Shown here: positions 13,816-22,841 of the stretch, in pieces
Position numbering within the stretch: the stretch's first letter is position 1
How the letters are laid out: each line of letters starts with the position of its first letter
NCBI GenBank assembly: GCA_936440205.1
Contig: OW387148.1
Coordinates: 682,001 to 746,000, forward strand
DNA: 64,000 nucleotides
Origin: Lepidonotus clava
Lineage: Eukaryota; Annelida; Polychaeta; Phyllodocida; Polynoidae
Reading direction: 5' to 3'
Translations under genes and position numbers: made by a program
The notes under the pieces: model-generated
What the model was told of the DNA's origin: nothing
Databases searched by the model: none
Seen by the model: the letters and a program-made list of their open reading frames with translations, nothing else

Positions 13816-15704
13816 CTTGTGAAATTATAAGCCTATGATGGGACAATTGAAGGCGTGTGGGCTTATTCGTACAGATAATAATAGCACCTCTTCCACAATA
13901 TGCCATCGGATATGTCTTCAAGTGTTAATGACGTATTGAAAGGTTTCTTAAACTGCAATTACAGTGCCAAAATCGATCAGTGTGGTGTTCCGTTTTTATC
14001 ATTAGGAGGGTATTAAGTACACTGGATACATTATAACAAATGCTTTCCATACCATTACTAAAAGATCGATAGGAGAGAACATATGCGCGCCAGAATAAGT
14101 GGAATAGAGTAAAAACGACCTGGGCACTAGCATCTCTATATGCAGAAACACGCATCCTATGTGTTCAGAATGTTGGCCAGCTAACGACTGAATCCTAATA
14201 GTTCAGGGGTTGTTCCAGAAATCTTAAAATGAGGTGGATGGGCGGGGGGGGGGGGGGGGGGGGCGGGGGGCTCTAATGTAACATTTTCCAGTGAACCATG
14301 CACTATAGTTGAAAACATGAATATTTGGTCATCTGCAACTGTGTATAGTCTGTAATGTGTTTCTTCATCTACAGTGGAAACGTAGACTGCACAGCTAACT
14401 TTCAATCTTAGAACCAACTCTTCCCTCTATGAGCCTGCTTGCTAATACTTATGGAATATGAGTTGATATTTTTTCATATCCCTTTTAACATAAAGCATAT
14501 AATCAGAATAGCCTATATGGAGATTCTGCGTGAGATCATAGACACTTGAGGGGAAGTGTAGAAAATAAAATCCTTGTTGATTTTACAACTGCAGTCTGCA
14601 TATGTCCATAAAGGGGCGCCAGAATCAATGTCTTGCGGAGACAATTAGGATTGATAATAATCAAACAGTATCAAGTAATGTCTAGCGTTCTGGTATGCAA
14701 CACGCCTAGCCAGTAAATTGACCTCTTACATAATCTTCAAACGAAATCTTAACAGTCCAAACGGGCTGTGACCTGAGCCACAACTAGCCTGTTTGCAACC
14801 TTATATATATGCTACTTTCTTGTATGAATTTTGATATCTTAAACCGTTTTCATGGACCATGCAATCAATACCTTTCAGGAGAGTTCTGCAACCTTGCTTA
14901 TTAAGGGTTTACACAGAGTAGATATGTAAGATGTATTTGTTTAAATTCTCTTGAATATATAACGCATATCGATTCTTCCCTTGGTGATTTTTGTCCCATT
15001 TATGAAAGATACTTATCCCGTCAGGCCATGGTTTCGGATTTTGATTTCGGTCTCTCTCCGTCACCATTCACTAAAGATTCTAATTCTTTAGGAATAATAC
15101 AAAGAAATAATTATATAAATTACATGGCATTCTCACTGATATAGCAAAGAACATTTATCAAGCTATTTGTAACTAGGTGGGAACCAGGCTAAAGCCCATA
15201 ACATATTCCCCACCCCCGTCACGTTCTCCCATCATTAGCCTGTCTCACGGCCCCAGTAATGTCACAACAGGCTTTCTTTCGTCCCTAAAATTACAATGTT
15301 GTTTCTGCCGCCTTGTTATTCCGGACCTGCGGTTGGCGCCTTTTGGGAGGTAGATGACATTATTAGCCTCTAATTAGCTAAACAATAAGGGCCCGGTGCG
15401 GAGGCCGCCGAAGTGCCTGCACGGAATACACGGAAGGAATGTTGTCCAGAGTAATCAAAGTAGACAGCAGTACGTAAGGGATAACACGTTTGTGGATTTA
15501 TTCTTTTCCTGAAATATTGTAATTTATTGACGTTGGATATATTTGGTTGCCATAATCTACTAGGATGATTGCCAATTTGGATTTTAAGTACAAAATTATC
15601 CAAAAGACAATATTGCTGGATATGCATCTTCAAAATCAAAAGGATATGAAGCGTGGAATTTCCAAAGCAGAATGGAAAGGAAAGATTTATATTTAAGTGG
15701 GCAG
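13816..15704. other. No gene recognised; G-run at 14244-14263
   Basis: No exon is supported. A run of about 20 G residues (14244-14263), extended on both sides by shorter G runs, could form quadruplex DNA. It is also a place where assemblies often err. Confidence 0.35.
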
Positions 15705-15878
15705 CAGTGGCGGATTTAGAGGGGGGGGGGGGCACGGGGGCGCGCGCCCCCCCCCCCTTTTTTTTGGGCCAATTTTACATTTTTTTTAATGTAAAACTCG
15801 TCCCAAAGGTAATTAAGAAGAAAAGAATTTCAATAGCGCCCCCCCCCCCCCCTTTTCAAAAACTTGGATCCGCCACTG
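15705..15878. mobile_element. 174-bp hAT-like MITE, CAGTGGCGGATTTAG family, copy 1
   Basis: The left end CAGTGGCGGATTTAG and right end GGATCCGCCACTG are inverted repeats. GGCAG directly flanks both ends, a 5-bp target duplication. The interior has opposed G-run and C-run tracts and a TTTTTAATGTAAAACTC block shared with copies at 34967 and 38572. Confidence 0.85.
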
Positions 15879-16506
15879 GGCAGCTTGGGAGTATGCTAAT
15901 TAATCACATGCATGTAATGTTAAGTTGATTTTTCCCAAATTATTTTTTTCCAGTGTCTTATTTCAAGCCGTGATACATGTCATATCCCATTATCACAAAA
16001 CAGTTATACTAAATATATGTCACTCTTGAAATATGAAAGACACTAAGCTACGTCTCCATAATTACTTTTATCTTAAGAAGGAAGCAGCTGATGGACTCTA
16101 CCCTTCTATACTAAGCTCTCAGTCGGATATATTTAAAAGCAACATATATATGTGCACCCTTTCTGTTAAATGAAATCAAATTCATTTAGGAACTTTTTAT
16201 CTTTTTTCTTATAATTAAAGTAGAAAGTACGGAAATCCGTAACATAAAAGAAAAACTGCATCTCCAATATTAATCCTGGTTGACGGTCCAGCTCAGTGGA
16301 CCGCCTTGGAGACCTGCGCAAACAAACGGCTCCGTATCAGTGATCGATACTATTTTTTTGAAAGAGGGATAATATTTGTACCCCCTGCTGTTTGCCTGCG
16401 TCTCTCCTGTGCCAACAGTCGCATGGGGCTGGGCAGTTTCTCTGACATAGGAAACCATTTCCTCGGGCTCAATAAGATATTCATATATATCATATATATG
16501 ACACAC

Positions 16507-16650
16507 ACATATTATGTGTGTGTGTGTGCGTGCGTACCTGTGTGCGTGCGTGCGTACCTGTGTGCGTGCGTGCGTACCTGTGTGCGTGCGTACCTGTGTG
16601 CGTGCGTGCGTACCTGCGTGCGTGCGTGTGTTTTTGTGTGTGCGTGCGTG
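16507..16650. repeat. (TG)n/(CG) compound minisatellite
   Basis: TGTGTG grades into repeated GTGCGTGCGTACCTGTGT units of about 18-22 bp. Open frames over it (His/Thr/Arg- or Cys/Val-rich) are repeat artefacts. The alternating purine-pyrimidine sequence could adopt Z-DNA. Confidence 0.85.
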
Positions 16651-16960
16651 CATATCTGTATTCCATTCCTAGGATCCATAGCAGGATAGCGCACTGTCTA
16701 TTAAAGCTTATTAGAATATTGTTTTCATTGTCTATCTGAATAAATATTTCAGTTACGGCTAAATTCGAAATAAATATTTTATGCGAATTTAACTTCAGTT
16801 TATTTAACTTACCTGTTGTGCACATAATAACCCTAGTACTAAGTTATAGGCCTTTGGTGCAGTTAAAATACAATACCTAACGGAGAATATCTCAGATTTT
16901 TGTCGAAGTTCTAGATGTGTTATATGTAGATTTGGAAACTTGATAAATTCGTTATCATAT

Positions 16961-17962
16961 TGTAACGTGCCGCGGCTATTTCTAAGGAGACTTCTCATTG
17001 TGATCTTAAGATTGATGTAATTGAGACAAATTACGTTTGTATCACTGGATGGTATTAACATGAATGGGACAGAAAATGCAAGAAAAGGAATTATAAGATC
17101 AAATGTCTTTATTTCTCTGAAACACACAGTTAGATTTTCATTCTTTCAAATTTGACTTCCAATATTTGAACATAATTTCACACAAACAAACTCGCAACTA
17201 GTTCACAACAGCATAAATTTCTTTCTATAACTGAATCACCTCAGAACTTTCAAGCAACTGAATCTAGAAAAACTTACCACAGTGTATGCTGGATAAAGCT
17301 GCAGAAATCCTACAGTCTACATGTATTCTGACATGATTCTGTCAACAGAACTCCAAATACATTATCCTTTTGGGGCAATTTCCTGTCAGGGATATAGGAA
17401 CAGATCCTGCACTGAGCCAAAGCTATTGCAGATTCTGATCTGAAACCTATAAAAATTCAACTGTCATTCAAGCCAAGAAAAATGTAGAGAACTGTTCTGT
17501 GCCACAGCTAGAACAAACTCTAAAGACAATACATTATCCTTTTTGTTGTTTAGAATGGAAAAACAAGTTTCCAGTTCTCAATTAATTTACCAACAGGTAA
17601 AGTAACTGGGGGAGGTAGGGCTGAACTACCTCTAGTTAGTTGCAGAACCTTGAGACCCATGCCATAGTCCCTATGTCTGTCTGTAAACGAAACAGGTGTC
17701 CATACAAAGTACATGCTCAAAAACTCATAAGATAATCTTTCCTTAAACTCTAAACACATTCTATTACATCTCATATACATTTCTTAAACACTATACATAC
17801 CTAGAATGTATTTTATATAAGGTTTTAGAAGAAATCTGCTCTAAGAACTACATAGAATTGGCATACACTGCCACCTGGTGGAGAATAGTCGAACTATACT
17901 TAGAGTAAAATGAAGGTTATTGCCATGATCTAGGTGAGCCATATTCAGGCCTGAATGTTACA
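16961..17962 (-). mobile_element. Candidate solo LTR (Gypsy-like), about 1.0 kb
   Basis: The block runs from TGTAACGTGCCGCGG to GAATGTTACA, so its ends are the short inverted TGTAAC/GTTACA typical of some Gypsy LTRs. It is flanked on both sides by ATAT, a 4-bp duplication. On the minus strand a TATATAAAAT box follows the start by about 150 bp, which is why I favour that orientation. No internal coding region or second LTR is present nearby, so if real it is a solo LTR, a fossil. The weak point is that only short end motifs and a low-complexity duplication support it. Confidence 0.4.
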
Positions 17963-18398
17963 ATATTCTAGGTTTCATGAAACGAAAGCTACTACCCATA
18001 TTTTAAATCTGAGTTTGCTTTACTTGATAACGATAATTTCTGTTACATTGGGCAGCGTAAGGGATGGGGTCGCCCATGTAATCCTATGTACCCTGTCCCA
18101 CAATAAGCCATGTCGCCTATCATATTGATTTTAATTTCTGTCGAGATTCAAAGAATCCTCCCCACCTTAGGAAGTACCCTATTTCATGTGGTCTAGTTGA
18201 CAGTTTAGCCAGAATCACCATTCTGAATGTCAAATTTTAAGAAGCGGCCATGCTAATTTAAAGGATATACAGCCATACGTATATAAACCTATACCATCTT
18301 GTAGAATACGTTTTTTTATTATTTTACTAGTGTTGATTTGAGAGGTCCAAGACGCGTTAAACTGTTGCCACTGTTAATCAACCCTGTCTACCCTGCAG

Positions 18399-18607
18399 GT
18401 TTCCTGTCGCTGCTGGGCATCAGTCTGTGGATGTACATTGACCCGGCCGTGCGTGGCACCTTCCCCGCCATGCTCACCATCGGCTGCAGCCTCATGACCC
18501 TCATGGCCTCCACCTTCGCCATCCTCGAGGTCAAAGGGGTCAAAGTCACGTGTCGACCCGACGCCAGCAGCGACCGTGACGTAGAGAGGGAGACCCTCTA
18601 CCAGTGA
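18399..18607 (+). CDS. Terminal coding exon of an unrecognised multi-pass membrane protein
   Basis: A pyrimidine-rich tract ending CCCTGCAG precedes this exon, and the frame is open to a TGA at 18605-18607. The 69 or so residues contain two hydrophobic segments: FLSLLGISLWMYI, then after a short PAVRGTF turn, AMLTIGCSLMTLMASTFAIL. A short charged tail ending in RETLYQ follows, probably cytoplasmic. The exon is much more GC-rich than its surroundings and rich in C/G third positions, as expected for real coding DNA. The layout suggests the last two helices of a four-helix or larger membrane protein (claudin/LHFPL/tetraspan-like folds would fit). I cannot name the family and found no upstream exons in 1-18 kb. 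The reading phase requires the previous exon to supply the first base of a GT-ending codon. Confidence 0.7.
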
Positions 18608-18636
18608 CCTGTACCAGAGGACGTATTGACGTATTG

Positions 18637-18897
18637 GACAGATATATCACCTGTACCAGTGACGTATTGTGGGGTGCAAAATACCCTACCCGGAGGACAG
18701 ATATATCACCTGTACCAGTGACGTATTGTGGGGTGCAATATACCCTACCCGGACTGGGAGGACAGATATATCACCTGTACCAGTGACGTATTGTGGGGTG
18801 CAATATACCCTACCCGGACTGGGAGGACAGATATATCACCTGTACCAGTGACGTATTGTGGGGTGCAATATACCCTACCCAGAGGACAGATATATCC
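18637..18897 (+). repeat. 3'-UTR minisatellite, units of 59 and 65 bp
   Basis: Units begin GACAGATATATCACC at 18637, 18696, 18761, 18826 and 18885 (last one partial). Spacings are 59, 65, 65 and 59 bp; the long units add a GACTGG step. Each unit contains TACCAGTGAC, the same string that spans the gene's stop codon at 18599-18608. TGACGTA is repeated in each unit. Confidence 0.9.
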
Positions 18898-19236
18898 CAT
18901 GCAGGCCTTCAGAGGTCCGGACAACATGCACCAGTTTCTTGGGAAATTTGTTTGAGAAGTCGTTACTAAGAATTCGGCATTTTCCATCTCGTTGTCGCTA
19001 CATTATACCCATGGTCAAAGTTGAAACATAAATGATGATCTTCCTCATCATTATCTTTTATATTTATCAACAGACAAGAGTCCTAACATAGGCTTACGGC
19101 CTGAGTCGCCCAATAAATCAGTTTGGAATCTGCCATGGCGAACTTATGGTTTTTCTGTTCAGAAACGTTTTCTTAAATAGTATAAGATAAATCCATGTTG
19201 TACTCTTGTATCTGTTTAATGTAAGCTGTAATTGTC

Positions 19237-19242
19237 AATAAA
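19237..19242 (+). terminator. Polyadenylation signal AATAAA
   Basis: Perfect AATAAA about 630 nt after the stop codon, followed within 25 nt by a T-rich stretch. It is the natural end of the membrane-protein transcript. Confidence 0.6.
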
Positions 19243-19819
19243 GTGTGATTAGAATACTTAGCTTTTTTTTTAATCTATGGCGTTTGACCTCAGTTATGTC
19301 TTATCAAAAATGTTATTATCGGAATTTGGAAAAGGCTCTTCAGCTGGACAGGAGTGTAGCTAGCTAGAGTTAATCAAAATGTGTCTTAGGGCAATTATCA
19401 GTAGTAGATGCATGATGATTCAATCTGACAGGCTTTAGCTTTCATTCCTATCAGAAAATATTATACTTCATTTGATTTCGTGTAAATGATTGCTAATTGT
19501 GTACATGAAGCACTGTTTCCTTCATGTCCTTATCATCGCTGGGCCTTTTTGGTATGGTTCCACTTCCAGGTTTGATAGGGTTCGTAAACTTCTATTGCGT
19601 TTTGCAAATGGTTTACTTTTCAAATGCATTTGAATGCACAAAAAGACTTTCCTTCGACAAATAAGGTTAAATTCTTTACATTTTACGAATCATCAATTGT
19701 TTTTGCAAATTGCGTTTTTCCTAACAGGATTTCTTCTCATAATTTTCCATGTACAGTGACCACTCTGTGAAGGGTCAACTGAGGTCATACTGGGGCAAGA
19801 ACAAGCTTGTTGACAATTC

Positions 19820-20107
19820 CAGGGTCCCCACTTAAATTTCATTTTCAAATTTCCTGTATTTTCCCCTAGATATCCCTGTCTCAAGGCAATTTTTGCCTGT
19901 CATTTCCAGCAAGTTGTTCAAATTTTAAGCCTTCATGTGCAGAAAAAAAATGGGGACAATGCAACAAAAAGTCAAATCCCTTGAGAAATTGCGGAAATTG
20001 GCAAAATGAAACTCCCTGTTTCGGTAAAATTTGCAAAATCCCTGTGACTTCCCGGACTTGGATTTTTTTCCCCATTATCCCCATTTTTCCTATACAGTGG
20101 GACCCTG
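19820..20107. mobile_element. 288-bp hAT-like MITE, CAGGGTCCCCAC family, copy 1
   Basis: The left end CAGGGTCCCCAC and right end GTGGGACCCTG are inverted. CAATTC directly abuts both ends (6-bp target duplication). The interior with repeated TTTCCCTGT and AAAATTTGCAAAATCCCTGTG aligns along its whole length with the copy at 20325-20598. Confidence 0.85.
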
Positions 20108-20324
20108 CAATTCTGTCATGGGGTAATTCAATCCTGAAAGACACCAACTTACAGAATCGAACGATAATCACCAACGTTGTACGAATTCACGGTAAAGAGA
20201 CCGTACCAGGCAGATGGGGTACAGGTCGTCGCCTCATACGATGTGCAGGGGATACTGAGGACTTACTCTTGCCCGAAAACTCTATCAAGAACTGCCTTCC
20301 TGGGCACCCCACGAGGTAGATATA

Positions 20325-20598
20325 CAGGGTACCAACTCAAAATCCATTTCCAAATTCCCTGTGTTTTCCCTGTCTTGCAGCAATTTTTCCAGTGTCATAC
20401 TGACCAATTTAAAAGCCTTTGCATGCAGAACAAAATTTGGACCCAACAACAAGAAGTCAAATCCTTACTATTTTGAGAATAAAGAATTTCAGAACTTGGC
20501 TAAATGAAATTCCCTGTGTTTTGGTAAAATTTGTAAATTCCCTGTGTTTTCCCTGTCATGGATTTCTTTGCCATTTTCCCTGTGTGGTTGGAACCCTG
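20325..20598. mobile_element. 274-bp hAT-like MITE, CAGGGTCCCCAC family, copy 2
   Basis: The left end CAGGGTACCAAC and right end GTTGGAACCCTG pair. GATATA flanks both sides (6-bp duplication). It is the same family and orientation as the copy 220 bp upstream, but clearly diverged, so it is not a recent tandem duplicate. It directly abuts the start of the LINE region. Confidence 0.85.
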
Positions 20599-20778
20599 GA
20601 TATAATATAGATGGCGCCACTTGAGTGAGACGGCCGTGTGAATGAGCTCCCGGGGATTTTAAAAATATGAAGGTCTAAATAAGGTTTCTGAGCCTATGGA
20701 TATACGAAACTGAAGAGAACCACCCAGAGCCACGAACATCATAAAGGTGAAGTTGACTGAACTGTTTAAAGTGGCAAA

Positions 20779-22557
20779 ATGAATGCTCAAGGAGTACAGG
20801 CTGGACAAATGGCCGCTGCCATGTTTAACCAGTACCCGCCTATACCTGGACCGTTTCAATTTTATCCCTGCACACCGGCACCACCCGTTCCTGTGTACTC
20901 GATATTCCAGGATCAAGGCCAAAAAAGGGATAGATCGTCATCCTCAGACAGTTCACCACTATGTCTCAATCAACAACAGGAAAAGAAACAACGGAGTGGG
21001 AGTATAGAAATCGGCACAACGCAACCATTAGAATCAATGGAGCGGGAACCAACAATCAAAGACGTGATGACCGCCATTATGAAAATGTCAACAGATCTCC
21101 AAGCGACGGCCAAATTAAAAGACCTAGACAGGTTAGTAACAAAGGAAACCCATGAGGCCCTCCAAAACCAAGTGGATGCTCAATCTGTTCAATTGACTGA
21201 ACTAAAGGAGGAACTTGATCGGCAAAAGAGTGAAATTGATATCCTACGGGACAGTGTTGATACTAAAATAGCACGTTCACTATGTGGGTCAAACCAGTCA
21301 GCTGATCGAACCACAACAAATCAGCCGATCCCTGTAAGTCCAGACGCAGTGTATGCATCAAAACGAAAAAACCTGATATTTGAGGGAATTAAAGGAACGA
21401 CTGAAGAAGATTGTACACTGTGTATAATTGATGTTGCATCGAAGTTAGGTATCATTGTATTCAAAAGTGACATACAAGAAATAGTTAGACTTCCGCGGAG
21501 AGACAAAAGTAGTAATAGAGTGGATCCCCTACTGGTAAAGTTCAGACAAGTACATCTCCGTGATGCAATTCTCAGGAAAAAAGCTGCCCTGAAAGATATT
21601 GAGGATACGTCTGATATATTTATCAATGCAGATGAACCAATTGAGGTACGGAGATTAAGGTCAACCTTCAGAAAAATTGCAGTCAAAGCTCGTGCAGCTG
21701 GAAAAAACGTGTCTTATCGTCATGACAGCATCACAATTGATGGTACAAAATACAAAGTAGAGGATCTCAAGAACATCCCCGCTGAGTTCAAAATTGATGC
21801 TGGGAACCCTGGGCAACCAAAAGACACTCCACCACAACAGCCTCACCCAGTACACCCCCCGCCAGTAACCCCTGTGCCTCCAGTACTACCACAAGAATCA
21901 GCCGAGGCAAAAAGTAAGGAGCCAGTCTACGTAACTGCCAGCCAACAAACAGATGAAAGTACATCACCTGCAGCAGTCGCAGCAGTCTTCATGGAAATAA
22001 CAGACGAGGAACAAGGGGCGACAAACACTGTAACAATATCAGAAAGCAAGGTAAAAATGCTTGTGACCGTGGCAGGCCTTTGCTTCTCAGGCCCGACTTC
22101 CTTTCTGTCAAATATGTTTTATGTGATCTTTATTTTCGAGACCATCACCTACTGCTCAATTGAACAGGCTTTCCAGTATATCAAAGCAGTATTTCACAAG
22201 GAAATGAAAATAGCTGAGGAAATATTCAACACCCGTGATCCATATGAGATCAAGGAACTTTCAAAGGGCATTAGAGTCTGTGTTGAATGGCGTGTGGTAG
22301 GTAGAGAAAAGCTGTGGCTCCTCCTCGAGGCAAAATTTTGCCAAAACCCTGAACTGCTCAACCGACTCCTGGCAACGGCCCCTCACCGCCTCATTGAATC
22401 CTCCCGTGATCCAGAGTGGGGTGGAGGAGAGCCCTTTGGTTCTAGCTGTTATGAACGTGGTATTGTCCCTGGAAGTAATGTTTTTGGGGACATGATCACC
22501 AAATTTAGAAACGACAAACTGCTCGAGTTACAGGACCATGCTGATGAGGAGCAGTAA
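20779..22557 (+). CDS. LINE ORF1 protein: coiled coil, RRM-like core and C-terminal NADAR domain
   Basis: The 592-residue protein has four parts. Residues 1-90 are a disordered Pro/Gln/Ser-rich head. About 90-165 is a coiled coil (heptad-like LKEELDRQKSEIDILRDSV). About 185-330 is an L1-ORF1p-like RNA-binding core (RKNLIFEGI, then IVRLPRR, then LLVKFRQ and IDGTKYKVEDL). About 340-425 is a Pro-rich linker. Residues 432-585 match the NADAR (YbiA/DUF1768) fold: FLSN at 442-445, E462-QAF-Q466-xx-K469, AKFCQNP with K519, LIE with E540, D544-PE-W547-G, and a terminal GSNVFGDMI. The known role of LINE ORF1 is RNA binding and chaperoning. NADAR enzymes cleave N-glycosidic or ADP-ribosyl bonds (YbiA; the DarT1-linked antitoxins remove ADP-ribose from guanine). 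All family signature residues I know are kept, so activity is plausible. The ATG has an AAA purine context (AAAATGA). Confidence 0.88.
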   Translation: MNAQGVQAGQMAAAMFNQYPPIPGPFQFYPCTPAPPVPVYSIFQDQGQKRDRSSSSDSSPLCLNQQQEKKQRSGSIEIGTTQPLESMEREPTIKDVMTAIMKMSTDLQATAKLKDLDRLVTKETHEALQNQVDAQSVQLTELKEELDRQKSEIDILRDSVDTKIARSLCGSNQSADRTTTNQPIPVSPDAVYASKRKNLIFEGIKGTTEEDCTLCIIDVASKLGIIVFKSDIQEIVRLPRRDKSSNRVDPLLVKFRQVHLRDAILRKKAALKDIEDTSDIFINADEPIEVRRLRSTFRKIAVKARAAGKNVSYRHDSITIDGTKYKVEDLKNIPAEFKIDAGNPGQPKDTPPQQPHPVHPPPVTPVPPVLPQESAEAKSKEPVYVTASQQTDESTSPAAVAAVFMEITDEEQGATNTVTISESKVKMLVTVAGLCFSGPTSFLSNMFYVIFIFETITYCSIEQAFQYIKAVFHKEMKIAEEIFNTRDPYEIKELSKGIRVCVEWRVVGREKLWLLLEAKFCQNPELLNRLLATAPHRLIESSRDPEWGGGEPFGSSCYERGIVPGSNVFGDMITKFRNDKLLELQDHADEEQ

Positions 22558-22751
22558 AATACTTATGACGTGGGAGCTCATCTACAGTTCTTTTTGTATT
22601 TATTTGCATCCTTTTCTTTCGCTGTACTTATACTTTGTACTTCTCAGGTAGTTATTCTAGGCGTCATTTCGCCCAAAATAGTCTTTCTACTGATAGCTCT
22701 AGGCCTCCCTATTTCGATGCCTACAGCATATGTATTATATGTATATCAACG

Positions 22752-22754
<3 letters not shown>

Positions 22755-22787
<33 letters not shown>
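22755..22787 (+). repeat. 33-bp T homopolymer between the LINE ORFs
   Basis: An unbroken run of 33 T residues lies between ORF1 and ORF2. A hydrophobic open frame across it (22570-22857) is probably a by-product of pyrimidine-rich sequence. The run may vary in length between copies or be an assembly uncertainty. Confidence 0.9.
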
Positions 22788-22841
22788 CTTCCCTATTCCA
22801 AATTATCAATGTGCATGTCGAAATGTCAGTCAAAAACATAG

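Larger units (their letters stand above)
18608..19265 (+). other. 3' UTR of the membrane-protein gene
   Basis: Non-coding sequence follows the TGA, includes a four-unit minisatellite, and ends just past a canonical AATAAA, with a T-rich tract (GCTTTTTTTTTAATC) behind it. Confidence 0.6.

Noticed and set aside
16270-16825. Open frames rich in His/Thr/Arg or Cys/Val on both strands
   Set aside because: Products of the (TG/CG)n minisatellite.
18036-18056. TTACATTGGGCAGCG, resembling an LTR end plus primer-binding site
   Set aside because: No LTR of plausible length ends there and no internal retroelement coding follows.
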